NCBI RefSeq assembly: GCF_003574475.2
Contig: NZ_QLIS02000001.1
Span: 372,001 to 436,000 of the forward strand
Source: Pseudofrancisella aestuarii
Lineage (GTDB): Bacteria > Pseudomonadota > Gammaproteobacteria > Francisellales > Francisellaceae
Length of the DNA: 64,000 nt
Direction of reading: 5' to 3'
Of the stretch, positions 37,759 to 48,536 are shown piece after piece. The stretch's first letter is position 1. The number at the start of each line of letters is the position of its first letter. The notes beneath the pieces were generated by a model. That model saw only the letters and a program-made list of their open reading frames with translations. It was not told where the DNA came from and made no database searches. The position numbers were made by a program, and so were the translations under genes.

Positions 37759-38811
37759 ATGATAAGAGTAGAAAACTTAAAAAAAGAATATATAACCAAT
37801 GGAGTATCAAACTTAGTTCTTGATAATATAAATTTGGAAATCAAGAAAGGAGAGATATTTGGTATTATTGGACATAGTGGTGCTGGAAAGAGCTCTTTAC
37901 TTCGTTGTTTAAATTTACTTGAAGAACCTTCTGATGGTAAAGTATTTGTTGCAGATGAAGATATTACTAAGAAAAATCCAAAGGCTTTAAGAGCTTTTAG
38001 AAAAAATCTTGGAATGATTTTTCAACATTTTAATCTACTGTCCTCAAGAAATGTTTTTGAAAATGTAGCATTACCTTTGGAAATTCAAGGATATAGTAAA
38101 CCAAATATAAAAAAGAGAGTTTTAGAGCTACTTGAGTTAGTTGAGTTGCCAGGTAAAGCAAATGCTTACCCTAATGAACTAAGCGGAGGTCAAAAGCAAA
38201 AAGTTGCTATTGCTAGAGCTTTAGCATTAAATCCTTTAGTTTTGCTTTCTGATGAGGCAACCTCTGCATTAGATCCAACTTCAACTAAGCAAATTCTTAA
38301 ATTATTAAAAAAATTAAATAGAGAGTTAAATTTAACAATTGTACTTATCACACATGAGATGGATGTAGTTAAAAATATTTGTGATCGAGTAGCTATTATA
38401 GATAAAGGAAAAATAGTAGAACTTGGAGATACTATTAATATCTTCTTAAATCCAAAAGCTGATGTTACAAGAGCTTTTGTTGAAACAAGTATTAACACAA
38501 AGATACCAAACTATTTATTATCTAAATTACATGATAACCCTTACTCTCATGATAATCTTTTTCCATTAGTAAGGCTCACATTTTATGGATTAAAAGGTAA
38601 AGCACCTATTATTTCACAAATATCTAAAAAATTTAATGCCAATGCTAGTATTATCCAAGCGAACATCGAAAGGATTCATCAGCAGATTGTAGGAATAGCA
38701 ATTTGTCATATAACTGGCGAGAGAAAAGACTGGGAAGAAGCATTAAAATTCTTATCTACTCAAGAAGTAAACTTAAAGGTACTGGGCTATGCATCAACAG
38801 ATAACATCTAA
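37759..38811 (+). CDS. metN: Methionine ABC transporter ATP-binding protein MetN
   Basis: A 350-residue ABC ATPase: Walker A GHSGAGKSS, signature LSGGQKQKVAIARAL, Walker B LLSDEATSALDP, and H-loop ITHEMD, followed by a C-terminal NIL/ACT-like regulatory domain (about 265-345) that senses methionine and inhibits transport. Ends 23 bp inside metIQ, so translation is coupled. Confidence 0.96.
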   Translation: MIRVENLKKEYITNGVSNLVLDNINLEIKKGEIFGIIGHSGAGKSSLLRCLNLLEEPSDGKVFVADEDITKKNPKALRAFRKNLGMIFQHFNLLSSRNVFENVALPLEIQGYSKPNIKKRVLELLELVELPGKANAYPNELSGGQKQKVAIARALALNPLVLLSDEATSALDPTSTKQILKLLKKLNRELNLTIVLITHEMDVVKNICDRVAIIDKGKIVELGDTINIFLNPKADVTRAFVETSINTKIPNYLLSKLHDNPYSHDNLFPLVRLTFYGLKGKAPIISQISKKFNANASIIQANIERIHQQIVGIAICHITGERKDWEEALKFLSTQEVNLKVLGYASTDNI

Positions 38812-40258
38812 CCTTACTGAGCTAAATTTAATAATCGGTGCAACTTGGGAAACTATATTTATGGTTTTCATTGCTACACTTGTAGCAGTTATTGGTGGTA
38901 TTGCACTTGGTATAGTTTTATATATTACAAAAGATAGTAAAAATATTTTTATAAGAGGCTCTAATAAAACTATTGGAATAATAATAAATATTACTAGAAG
39001 TATTCCTTATATTATACTTTTGATCTTACTTTACCCTATAACTAGGATAATTGTTGGAACTACTATTGGGACTACAGCTTCAATAGTGCCTTTAGCGATA
39101 GCTGCCCTTCCATTTTATGCTAGGTTAACAGAATCTTCTTTGAAAGAAGTTGATAAAGGATTAATAGAAGCTGCTACAGCAATGGGAGCTACAAAGTTTC
39201 AAATAATTTTCAAAGTACTTTTACCAGAGTCTAAAAGTCTATTAATAGATGCTGCTACATTGACATGTATTTCATTAATAGGTTTCTCTGCTATGGCTGG
39301 TATTGTTGGTGGTGGCGGTCTTGGTGACTTAACTTATTTTAAAGGTTATAACTATAGCAACTATACTCTTCTTTTTGGAGGAGTAATAATGTTAGTTATT
39401 CTTGTGCAACTGTGCCAATCATATGGTAACTACTTAGTTTCAACAAAAAGATTAACTAGTTTATGGATTGTTACAGCTATATTAATTTTAGGTAGTGGTG
39501 CTCAAATTTATTATAACAATAGTAAAGTTAATACAAATGAAATCACTATAGGTTATGTCACTAGCCCCCCTCAAGATAAAATAATGCAATTAAGTAAGAA
39601 GATTGCTAAAGAGAAATATGGCTTAGATATAAAACTAGTAACTTTTGGTGACTATAACATTCCAAATAGAGCATTAAATGATGGTGAAATTCAGGCGAAT
39701 GTTTTTCAACATATTCCTTTCTTAGAAGATCAAATAAAACAATTTGGTTATGATTTAACTTATATTGGAAAAACTTTCTTATATCCTATGGGCGTTTTCT
39801 CTAAAAGAATAGATAACTTAGGTGAATTAAAAGATGGAGCAACTGTAGCTATTCCAAATGATCCAACAAATCAGGGAAGAGCTCTAATGATTCTTGAAGA
39901 TACTGGACTTATTAAATTAAGAAAAGATGTTAAGTGGAATGCGACGCCTAATAGTGTTGTAACAAATAATAAGCATCTTAAGATTATACCTTTGCAGGCT
40001 GATCAAATTCCTAATAATCTTCAAGATGTTGACATAGCAGTAATTAATAATGATTACTTGGCTAAAGCTGGCTTAAGTCTTAAAAATGCATTATTTATTG
40101 AACCTAAAGATTCTCCTTTTGCGAATATTATTGCTGTACAAAAGAGTCAAAAAAATAATCCAAACCTTCAAAACTATGTTAAAGCTTATAATAATGATGA
40201 AATGATAAAATTAGTTGATGAGCTTTATCCAAATGGCGCTGCTATTGCTGCTTGGTAA
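38789..40258 (+). CDS. metIQ: MetI-MetQ fusion: methionine ABC permease joined to substrate-binding domain
   Basis: A 489-residue fusion. Residues about 1-215 are a MetI-type permease (LIEAATAMGATKFQIIFKVLLPES is the EAA loop; GGGGLGDL follows). After a helix at about 225-243 comes an NLPA/MetQ binding domain (NEITIGYVTSPP ... YGLDIKLVTFGDYN, EIQANVFQHIPFL). In most bacteria MetQ is a separate lipoprotein; here it is tethered to the permease by the last membrane helix. A metIQ gene is known in Francisella. With MetN it forms the D/L-methionine importer. Confidence 0.93.
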   Translation: MHQQITSNLTELNLIIGATWETIFMVFIATLVAVIGGIALGIVLYITKDSKNIFIRGSNKTIGIIINITRSIPYIILLILLYPITRIIVGTTIGTTASIVPLAIAALPFYARLTESSLKEVDKGLIEAATAMGATKFQIIFKVLLPESKSLLIDAATLTCISLIGFSAMAGIVGGGGLGDLTYFKGYNYSNYTLLFGGVIMLVILVQLCQSYGNYLVSTKRLTSLWIVTAILILGSGAQIYYNNSKVNTNEITIGYVTSPPQDKIMQLSKKIAKEKYGLDIKLVTFGDYNIPNRALNDGEIQANVFQHIPFLEDQIKQFGYDLTYIGKTFLYPMGVFSKRIDNLGELKDGATVAIPNDPTNQGRALMILEDTGLIKLRKDVKWNATPNSVVTNNKHLKIIPLQADQIPNNLQDVDIAVINNDYLAKAGLSLKNALFIEPKDSPFANIIAVQKSQKNNPNLQNYVKAYNNDEMIKLVDELYPNGAAIAAW

Positions 40259-40261
40259 AAA

Positions 40262-40972
40262 CTACTTTTTACTTAAGAAAAATTCTACAAATTCTAAATC
40301 TTCTTGCTTTGTTACTTTAATATTACTTTTTAACCCTTCTACAATTATTGGATTATCACCATATAATTCTAAAGCAGAAGCTTCATCTGTAACGTTATTT
40401 ATTAGATTATTATTGGAACAGAAATTAAATGCGCTTAATAAATCTCCAAATTTTGATAGTTGAGGAGTTTGAGCTAACCATATATTTTCTCTATTTAAAG
40501 TTTTAATAATTTTATTATTTGTAACTTCTTTTACTGTTTCAAATGCTCTAATAGCTAATATACCAGAATTTGAATTAACATTAGTAGAAACCTTGTTTAA
40601 TAAACTTTCTACACTTTCTATGTTAATACAAGGTCTAGCAGCATCATGGACAAATATCCAGTCTCTCTCATTGGCTATATCTTTTATGAAGCTAAGAGCA
40701 TTATAAACGCTGTGAAATCTTGTTTCTCCACCAATACAAGTTTTTATTAATGGATGAGTTGCAAACTCTGATTTTATCCAATATTTATCCTCATCGCTTA
40801 GAGAAACTATAACTAGATCAAAAAATTGTTTTTCTAAAAGAACTGAAATTGTATTATCAAGAATAGTTTTATTATTGCTTAGTTTAAAATATTGTTTTGG
40901 TAGATCTAATTCCATCCTTGAGCCAATGCCTGCAGCTGGAATAATTAATATTTTTTTAGGGTTACTCGACAC
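40262..40972 (-). CDS. ispD: 2-C-methyl-D-erythritol 4-phosphate cytidylyltransferase
   Basis: A roughly 236-residue IspD of the MEP isoprenoid pathway. The nucleotide-binding start ILIIPAAGIGSRM, followed by LPKQYFKL, FVHDAARPCI and IWLAQTPQLSKF are diagnostic. A longer frame begins with TTG at 41005, but GTG at 40972 has AAGGAG upstream at suitable spacing and starts just before the conserved core, so it is chosen. The gene overlaps ftsB by 11 nt. Confidence 0.93.
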   Translation of the reverse strand: MSSNPKKILIIPAAGIGSRMELDLPKQYFKLSNNKTILDNTISVLLEKQFFDLVIVSLSDEDKYWIKSEFATHPLIKTCIGGETRFHSVYNALSFIKDIANERDWIFVHDAARPCINIESVESLLNKVSTNVNSNSGILAIRAFETVKEVTNNKIIKTLNRENIWLAQTPQLSKFGDLLSAFNFCSNNNLINNVTDEASALELYGDNPIIVEGLKSNIKVTKQEDLEFVEFFLSKK

Positions 40973-41252
40973 TATAAAAAACTTCTCCTTTTTTAATGTA
41001 TCCAAGATTCTCTCTAGCTAAATTTTCTAAAACACTATTATTATCTCTTAAAGAGACTACTTCAGAATATAACTTTTCATTGTTTAGCTGTTTGTTATTA
41101 ACTTCTTGCTTTTCTTGGACAACTTTAACTCTTAAACTTTTAAGCTTTAAATATCCTGTATCACTAAACCAGAAGTTATATTGTAAAGAAACTATTAGTA
41201 AAATAACTACTGCTATAAAAGCATAGAAAGGAGTATTTGTTTTTACCTTCAT
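40962..41252 (-). CDS. ftsB: Cell division protein FtsB
   Basis: A 96-residue bitopic protein: short N-terminus, one membrane helix (about 8-27), then a coiled coil with LRVKVVQEKQEVNNKQLNNEKLYSEV, ending ARENLGYIKKGEVFY, the family tail (ARxxLGxixxGE). FtsB bridges FtsL and FtsQ at the divisome. Order eno-ftsB-ispD is the common proteobacterial one. Starts 6 bp after eno. Confidence 0.95.
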   Translation of the reverse strand: MKVKTNTPFYAFIAVVILLIVSLQYNFWFSDTGYLKLKSLRVKVVQEKQEVNNKQLNNEKLYSEVVSLRDNNSVLENLARENLGYIKKGEVFYSVE

Positions 41253-41258
41253 TTAAAA

Positions 41259-42650
<1,392 letters not shown>

Positions 42651-42759
42651 TTATTTGTATAAGTAAGTAAAATAGTACTTAAAATGTCTTTGATAAATTA
42701 TAGGTTAGAGTTATAACCTTTGCAATTATTGATACTGTTATTTGATATATATAAATTGA

Positions 42760-43446
42760 TTAATTAGTATTATTTTTTACGAGAGTATCAATTTTTCTTT
42801 CAGAAGTATTTATATTTAGAGGCCTTGTTGGATCATCTCTATCATCTTTCTCATTTTTTTTATCCCAGCCTTTAGTTGTTTTCACACATAATTCAGCAAA
42901 ATCAGGTAGATAGAAGTTTTTTTCTACTTCTTTACACCCATCTATAAATATATCTATATATGATTGTTTTATTGGATATTCCTTATTTGGTTTTTTAATA
43001 TCTGATTCTTTTTTGGCATATATCCAATAGTCACCCTCTTTTAAAGTGATATTACCTATTTGCTCAATATCTTTTGATTTTAATTTATATCGACAATATT
43101 TTTTTTCTCTTTCATCAGTTTTACTAATATCTTCAGGTTTTGCTGAATAGTAGACTGCATTAAAATTACTATCTAGTTTAGGTATAACAACTAAGTATGT
43201 TATTTTATATTTATTAGACCTTTTTCCCCATAATCTTTCATAGTTTTTTATCATTATGGGATATATTTTTTTAGCATTTGGATCTGTTTTTTGTCTAGAT
43301 TTTGAATTTATTAGACTTCCATAGCCTACTATAAAATTATTTTTTTTTGTATTAACTTTTGGGTGGCATTCCATACTATAAGCATATGAAATACTGCTTA
43401 GTAAGAACACAAGATAAATAAGCTTTTTAAAATATGAGCAGTCCAT
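42760..43446 (-). CDS. Secreted GGCT-fold (gamma-glutamylcyclotransferase-like) protein
   Basis: A 228-residue protein: signal peptide (1-24), then FIVGYGSLI (about 38-46), the phosphate-loop-like motif of GGCT/AIG2/ChaC proteins. SKTDEREKKYCRYKL fits the family's D-x-x-E region, where the catalytic Glu lies. The C-terminal 40 residues are charged and disordered. GGCT enzymes release 5-oxoproline from gamma-glutamyl substrates; a periplasmic enzyme could act on glutathione. Substrate is inference. Alternative: a non-catalytic GGCT-fold protein. Confidence 0.68.
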   Translation of the reverse strand: MDCSYFKKLIYLVFLLSSISYAYSMECHPKVNTKKNNFIVGYGSLINSKSRQKTDPNAKKIYPIMIKNYERLWGKRSNKYKITYLVVIPKLDSNFNAVYYSAKPEDISKTDEREKKYCRYKLKSKDIEQIGNITLKEGDYWIYAKKESDIKKPNKEYPIKQSYIDIFIDGCKEVEKNFYLPDFAELCVKTTKGWDKKNEKDDRDDPTRPLNINTSERKIDTLVKNNTN

Positions 43447-43539
43447 CAGATAAATTTTATTATTTATTAAATTACTTTAATAATACTTTATTTTGTAAAA
43501 AATGTTTCTATTTTTTTGTCACTTTTTGTCAAAAAAAGG

Positions 43540-43568
43540 TTGACATGATTTTTTACAGCACTTATACT
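43540..43568 (+). promoter_or_regulatory. Near-consensus sigma-70 promoter for the csbD operon
   Basis: TTGACA at 43540-43545, 17-bp spacer, TATACT at 43563-43568. Upstream lies a repeated TTTTTGTC element (two copies between 43512 and 43530). The downstream leader carries AAGGAG at 43589-43594, 7 bp before the ATG. It is one of the two strongest promoter matches found in the window. Confidence 0.75.
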
Positions 43569-43601
43569 CGACTATGAACTGACAACATAAGGAGTCAAAA
43601 A

Positions 43602-43802
43602 ATGAATAAAGAAACAGTAAAAGGCAGATGGAATGAGTTCGTAGCTACTATGAAAGTAAAGTACGCTGAAATAAAAGATGACAAAGAATTAGAAACTAAA
43701 GCGAACATAGAAAAATTTGCTGCACATTTACAAGCAAAATATGGAATAGCTAAAGAAGAAGCAGAAAAACAAGCTAAAGAATTTGGAAAAGCGTTTAAAT
43801 AA
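43602..43802 (+). CDS. CsbD-like stress-response protein
   Basis: A 66-residue protein (MNKETVKGRWNEFVATMKVKYAEI ...; YGIAKEEAEKQAKEFGKAF). The start MNKETVKGRWNE and the helical, charged sequence match the CsbD/YjbJ family, whose members accumulate under general stress; no biochemical function is established. Expressed from the near-consensus promoter at 43540 with a strong ribosome site, so probably abundant. Followed after 19 bp by an LEA-like exported protein. Confidence 0.82.
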   Translation: MNKETVKGRWNEFVATMKVKYAEIKDDKELETKANIEKFAAHLQAKYGIAKEEAEKQAKEFGKAFK

Positions 43803-43821
43803 GAAATGGGGAGAAAATAAT

Positions 43822-44286
43822 ATGTTTACTAAAAATAAAAAGAAAATAGCTTTAACGATTTTATTATCAACTTTAATTTCACCTGTAGCTTTTGCAGGAA
43901 ACCTTTCAGATGCTGGTGAAAGCATGGATAATGCTGGAAGCAATATAGCAGATGCTGCTTCTAGTACAGGAAAAGCTGTAGCAAATAAATCATCAGATGC
44001 ATGGCAAGCAACTAAAGAAGGTGCTTCTGATGCAGGAGATGCAATATCAGATACATCTTCAGACGCATTGGATTCTACTAAAGAAGGAGCTTCTAAGGCT
44101 GCTGGTTATGTTTCTGATAAAACTAGTGATGCTGCTGATGCTATGGATCCAAGAAGCCCTGCAGAAAAAGCTGGTGATGCTTTAGATAATGCTGGTGATG
44201 CTGTAGCAGATAAAGCTCAAGATGCTAAAGATGCTGTAGATCCTCGTGGACCAATGGAAAAAGCTGCTGATCAAGTTGAAGATTAG
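43822..44286 (+). CDS. Exported LEA-like/apolipoprotein-like repeat protein
   Basis: About 154 residues from ATG 43822, which has GGGGAG upstream (a longer frame at 43783 overlaps csbD). Signal peptide MFTKNKKKIALTILLSTLISPVAFA. The mature part is almost wholly Ala/Asp/Ser/Lys/Gly, with roughly 22-residue repeats (two copies around STKEGAS/ATKEGAS and two around MDPRSPAEKA/VDPRGPMEKA). This resembles LEA or amphipathic stress proteins. Co-transcription with CsbD suggests a periplasmic desiccation or envelope stress role; inference. Confidence 0.65.
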   Translation: MFTKNKKKIALTILLSTLISPVAFAGNLSDAGESMDNAGSNIADAASSTGKAVANKSSDAWQATKEGASDAGDAISDTSSDALDSTKEGASKAAGYVSDKTSDAADAMDPRSPAEKAGDALDNAGDAVADKAQDAKDAVDPRGPMEKAADQVED

Positions 44287-44312
44287 TAATAGTTAGTTAA
44301 TCTTTCACAAAT

Positions 44313-44801
44313 ATGTTAAGTAAACAAAATCTCTTAACAAATTTTTTCTTTCCTTTTTTTTTAAATATCTGTTTAACATCCTTATACATGTATCTTCATC
44401 ATGGACAACTAATGTATTTAAATCTTGTTGAAAGTATACAAAAGTTTTTGCCAATAAGTATTTCTATATTCTTTGTAACTTTTATAACGATACATACTTC
44501 TGGAAATCCCTTTTTATCTAAAAGGATATCAATTACTCAAGATATATTTTATTTTAAAAATAATCTTATCTGTAAAAATTATATTAGTTTTGTTTTTTCA
44601 AAATTATTGATAGTAAACATCTGTATATATTTATTAACAGTAGTTTTTGATAAATCTGCGAATATAGTTAAAGAATCTTTTTTATTAAATCAATTTCTTT
44701 CAATTGTTCTATTGAGTAGTTTTTTTTATATATTACTTAACTTAGTTCGTATAATTAAGTTATTAAGAAGTGTTACTTATGAAGATGATTCATCAGCTTA
44801 G
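44313..44801 (+). CDS. Small polytopic membrane protein, unknown
   Basis: A 162-residue protein with about four hydrophobic segments (near 8-26, 44-62, 90-110, 122-144) and an acidic C-terminus (YEDDSSA). No recognised family. It follows the stress pair by 26 bp on the same strand, so it may be read from the same promoter, but no Shine-Dalgarno is evident. Confidence 0.5.
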   Translation: MLSKQNLLTNFFFPFFLNICLTSLYMYLHHGQLMYLNLVESIQKFLPISISIFFVTFITIHTSGNPFLSKRISITQDIFYFKNNLICKNYISFVFSKLLIVNICIYLLTVVFDKSANIVKESFLLNQFLSIVLLSSFFYILLNLVRIIKLLRSVTYEDDSSA

Positions 44802-44807
44802 ATAAAA

Positions 44808-46103
44808 TTATTTTGCAAAGAATTTTTCTGCTATGTTTATAGTTTTTTGAATATCTTCATCAGTATGAGCTATAGACATAAATCCTGCCTCATATGCAGA
44901 TGGAGCAAAATATACTCCATTATCTAGCATATATGCAAAAAACTCATTGAACATTTTTATATTACATTTAGCTAAATCAGAAAAACTATTTATTTCTATA
45001 TTACTATCACAGAAAAATAAACCAAACATACTACCTAAAGCTTTGGCATGAAAAGGAAAGTTCTTAGCTTTTGCAACACTATTTAAACCATCAACTAAAG
45101 TTATAGTTTTCTTTGTTAATTCCTCATAAAACCCATGCTCAGTTACTTTTTCTAAAGTTTTTAGACCAGCTTTCATAGCTATAGGATTTCCAGATAATGT
45201 ACCTGCTTGATAAACAGATCCTGCTGGTGAGATTAATTGCATAATTTCTTTTTTACCACCGAAGGCACCTACTGGCATGCCTCCACCTATTACCTTTCCT
45301 AAAGTAGTAAGATCAGGCTTTATATTATATAAGCTTTGAGCTCCTTTTAAAGCAACTCTAAAGCCAGTCATAACCTCATCAAAAATTAATAGGCTATTAT
45401 ATTCATCACATAATTTTCTTAACTCAGCTAAAAAGTTTCTATGTGGTGTAATAAGGTTCATATTGCCTGCTACTGGCTCAACAATAATACAAGCAATACT
45501 ATCTTCATGCTTTTTAAATAAATCCTTTACAGAATCTATATCATTAAAACTAGCAACTAATGTATCTTTTACAACATCTTTTGGTACGCCTGGAGAATTT
45601 GGTTCACCTAATGATAATGCTCCCGAACCCGCGGCCACAAGAAATTCATCTGCATGACCATGATAGCACCCTTCAAACTTGATGATTTTATCTTTTTTTG
45701 TATATGCTCTAGCTAAACGGATAGCACTCATAGTAGCTTCTGTACCAGAGTTTACAAATCTAACTTGCTCAATATTTGACATAATACTGATAATCTTTTT
45801 AGCAAGCTCAATTTCTAATTTACAAGGAGCACCATAACTTAAACTATTAAAAGCCTGCTGTTGTACAGCCTCAATAACTTCATCATCTGCATGTCCTAAT
45901 ACCATTGGTCCCCATGAACCAACATAGTCTATATATTGATTATTATCTTCATCAAATACATAAGCTCCTTTAGCAGAACTTATAAACCTAGGATATTCTT
46001 GCCCTACACTTCTAAAAGCTCTAACAGGCGAATTAACTCCACCTGGGATATATTTTTTTGCTTCTTCAAAAAGTTTTTTTGAGTTTGAGTAATCTCTGCT
46101 CAT
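44808..46103 (-). CDS. hemL: Glutamate-1-semialdehyde 2,1-aminomutase
   Basis: A 431-residue PLP enzyme making 5-aminolevulinate in the C5 haem pathway. [17 protein letters not shown], the [12 protein letters not shown] segment and the PLP-binding lysine K270 ([18 protein letters not shown]) are intact. Length fits the family. It is followed by gshB with 1 bp between. Confidence 0.97.
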   Translation of the reverse strand: MSRDYSNSKKLFEEAKKYIPGGVNSPVRAFRSVGQEYPRFISSAKGAYVFDEDNNQYIDYVGSWGPMVLGHADDEVIEAVQQQAFNSLSYGAPCKLEIELAKKIISIMSNIEQVRFVNSGTEATMSAIRLARAYTKKDKIIKFEGCYHGHADEFLVAAGSGALSLGEPNSPGVPKDVVKDTLVASFNDIDSVKDLFKKHEDSIACIIVEPVAGNMNLITPHRNFLAELRKLCDEYNSLLIFDEVMTGFRVALKGAQSLYNIKPDLTTLGKVIGGGMPVGAFGGKKEIMQLISPAGSVYQAGTLSGNPIAMKAGLKTLEKVTEHGFYEELTKKTITLVDGLNSVAKAKNFPFHAKALGSMFGLFFCDSNIEINSFSDLAKCNIKMFNEFFAYMLDNGVYFAPSAYEAGFMSIAHTDEDIQKTINIAEKFFAK

Positions 46104-46104
46104 C

Positions 46105-47064
46105 TTAATATGACCTCATTTTTTCAAGTCTTTTTTCAATTGCTTCAACCAATAAACCTGCTGCATTTATCCCTGTATTTTTATAAATTTCCTGAATGCC
46201 TGTTGGGCTAGTAATATTAATTTCAGTAAGTTTATTTCCAATAACATCTATGCCTGCAAACATAACACCATGTGTTTTTAATTTTAATGCTACATCTTTA
46301 GCAATTTGGTATTCAACTAAATCTAATTCTCTAACCTCTGCAGTAGCACCGGCTGCTAAATTACCTCTATTATCTTTATCACTAGGTATCCTAGCTAAAC
46401 AATAATTAATAGGCTCTCCATCCACTATTAATATTCTTTTATCACCTTTAGATATTGTAGCTTGATAGTCTTGAACCATAATATATTTAGTTTGATGTTC
46501 AGTAAGCATTTCAAGGATTACATTTTTATTTTTATCACCATCTTTGATTCTAAAAATAGAACTACCACCCATTCCATCTAAAGGTTTAACTATAATATCT
46601 TTATACTGCTCATAAAACTCATTAATTTCTGCATAACTTCTTGTCACAAGAGTTTGAGGAGAATATTGAGGAAAATTAGATATAGCAACTTTTTCATTAT
46701 AATCTCTTAAAGCTTGAGGATTATTGACTATAAGAACATTAGCCTTTTTAGCCAAATCTAACATATATGTAACATATATATACTCCATATTAAATGGAGG
46801 ATCTTTTCTCATTAAAATAACATCTAAGTCAGTTAGAGCCATTTTATGTTCACTTTCTATCGTATACCAACTACTTTCACTATTATGATTAAACTTAAAT
46901 ACCTTAGCATTACCAAAAGGAACGCCATTTAGAATACTTAAGTCATTTAAGTAAAAAGCATATATATCCCAACCTTTATCATGGACAGCATTTAGCATCA
47001 TGTATGTACTATCTTTTCCTATATTAAAGGTTTCTAATCTATCAATAATAAAACCAACTTTCAT
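46105..47064 (-). CDS. gshB: Glutathione synthetase
   Basis: A 319-residue ATP-grasp enzyme joining gamma-glutamylcysteine and glycine. [14 protein letters not shown] (ATP/metal loop), TEVRELD, and [12 protein letters not shown] near the C-terminus are GshB motifs ([18 protein letters not shown] at about 85-102 is also typical). It lies 3 bp from fmt in a hemL-gshB-fmt cluster on the minus strand. Confidence 0.96.
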   Translation of the reverse strand: MKVGFIIDRLETFNIGKDSTYMMLNAVHDKGWDIYAFYLNDLSILNGVPFGNAKVFKFNHNSESSWYTIESEHKMALTDLDVILMRKDPPFNMEYIYVTYMLDLAKKANVLIVNNPQALRDYNEKVAISNFPQYSPQTLVTRSYAEINEFYEQYKDIIVKPLDGMGGSSIFRIKDGDKNKNVILEMLTEHQTKYIMVQDYQATISKGDKRILIVDGEPINYCLARIPSDKDNRGNLAAGATAEVRELDLVEYQIAKDVALKLKTHGVMFAGIDVIGNKLTEINITSPTGIQEIYKNTGINAAGLLVEAIEKRLEKMRSY

Positions 47065-47067
47065 ATG

Positions 47068-48012
47068 TTAACCTACTTTTTTACCTATATAATTTTTCAA
47101 ATCTTTATAACCATTTAATATATCTGCAATATTGAGCATTTTTTTACCAGGAAATTGTAATTGCTTGAATCTAATAACTTTATCGGCTGTAGCCACATCA
47201 AAACCATTCTTACTTATATCTAGAATCTCACCAAAGTTATTACTATTAATTTTAGAGTCTAATATCTCAAACTCGCCAACCTTAATTGTTTCATTATTTA
47301 GTATAAAATATGCTGATGGCCATGGAGTAAATGCTCTTATTTGACAGCTTATTTCAGCTGATCTCTTAGAAAAATCAATATTTCCTTCTTCTTTTGATAT
47401 CTTATGAGCATAAGTAATATCACCATTTTGCTTTTGTGGTTCGATAGTTTCAATATTATTTAAAACCTCTAGCAATGGTTTAATAGAAAGCTTTGCAAAT
47501 TTATCATGTAATGTCTGTGAAGTATCTGTATCTAATATGTCTATTTCTAAAATTTTTAGAATATCACCTGTATCTAAACCTTCATCCATTTGCATAATAC
47601 AAACACCTGTTTTTTTATCTCCAGCCTGAATTGCCCTTTGTATTGGTGCAGCACCTCTCCATCTTGGTAGAAGTGAAACATGAATATTTAAGCAGCCATA
47701 TTTTGGAATATCTAAAAATTCTTTAGGAACAATAATTCCATATGCAATAACAATAATTACATCAGGATTTAAATTTTTTATATCTTCTAAAACTTCAGGA
47801 TTCTTTTTAAATGACAATGGCTGAAAAACAGGAGTATTATGATCTAGAGCAATTTCTTTTACTGGAGAGTATTGAACTTTTTTTCCTCTGCCTTTTGCTC
47901 TATCTGGTTGAGTTAAAACTGCTTTGATATTGTGTTCAGTCTTATATAAATCTTTTAATACTTGTGCAGATATGTCCGGAGTACCCGCAAAAACTATATC
48001 CAGCTTTTTCAT
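47068..48012 (-). CDS. fmt: Methionyl-tRNA formyltransferase
   Basis: A 314-residue Fmt that formylates initiator Met-tRNA. The catalytic Asn/His/Asp centre lies in NIHVSLLPRWRGAAPIQRAI and MDEGLDTGDIL. FTPWPSAYF marks the C-terminal tRNA-binding domain. def is not adjacent. Followed closely by a short anchored protein gene. Confidence 0.97.
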   Translation of the reverse strand: MKKLDIVFAGTPDISAQVLKDLYKTEHNIKAVLTQPDRAKGRGKKVQYSPVKEIALDHNTPVFQPLSFKKNPEVLEDIKNLNPDVIIVIAYGIIVPKEFLDIPKYGCLNIHVSLLPRWRGAAPIQRAIQAGDKKTGVCIMQMDEGLDTGDILKILEIDILDTDTSQTLHDKFAKLSIKPLLEVLNNIETIEPQKQNGDITYAHKISKEEGNIDFSKRSAEISCQIRAFTPWPSAYFILNNETIKVGEFEILDSKINSNNFGEILDISKNGFDVATADKVIRFKQLQFPGKKMLNIADILNGYKDLKNYIGKKVG

Positions 48013-48017
48013 AATAA

Positions 48018-48434
48018 CTAATCCCTAAAAGCATAAGCTTGAAGATTAACTGTACTTAATTCATTTAACTGCCCTTCTGGAAAGAAGCACATATATCTTA
48101 CAGTATTCGTACCATTAGCAGCTGCTAACCTAACAGCTTCTTCTAGGTCTTTATTGCACGCTCTTTCAAAATCTTGAGGATTTTTAACGTTTATAGAAAC
48201 TCTAATAGATCCTATAGCATTATCAAATTCACCTTTATAAAGTTTATTTTGGCTATATTTTAAATCAAAAGCTTTTACATTATCTGGATCTATGCTTGGC
48301 AACCTTATATCATGAGCTGGTAAAAAAACGCCATGAGGCTTTATTGGTTCATTTGTATAAAATAAAACAGCACATATTGCGAAAACAACTAGTAAAACAC
48401 CTAAATATAATAAATTTTGTGAAAACCTACTCAT
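48018..48434 (-). CDS. Single-span anchored protein, unknown
   Basis: A 138-residue protein with one N-terminal membrane segment (about 8-28; LLYLGVLLVVFAICAVLFY), probably leaving the rest in the periplasm. The soluble part has two cysteines (ACNKD and YMCFFPEG) that could pair. I recognise no family. It is 5 bp upstream of fmt and so shares its transcript. Confidence 0.55.
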   Translation of the reverse strand: MSRFSQNLLYLGVLLVVFAICAVLFYTNEPIKPHGVFLPAHDIRLPSIDPDNVKAFDLKYSQNKLYKGEFDNAIGSIRVSINVKNPQDFERACNKDLEEAVRLAAANGTNTVRYMCFFPEGQLNELSTVNLQAYAFRD

Positions 48435-48536
48435 CAGACTTATCTTAAACTTTAAAACTAGCTAAATTTTATCATATCTTAGAAAAGATAATTTACTAAT
48501 AGTCAGTAAAAACTAAAAAGAATGTAGATTTATCAA

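Noticed and set aside
37607..37844. Overlapping short minus-strand frames
   Set aside because: They lie across plsY and metN in AT-rich DNA and show no family features.
40973..41005. Longer ispD beginning with TTG at 41005
   Set aside because: The GTG at 40972 has AAGGAG at suitable spacing and begins right at the conserved domain; the added residues lie inside ftsB.
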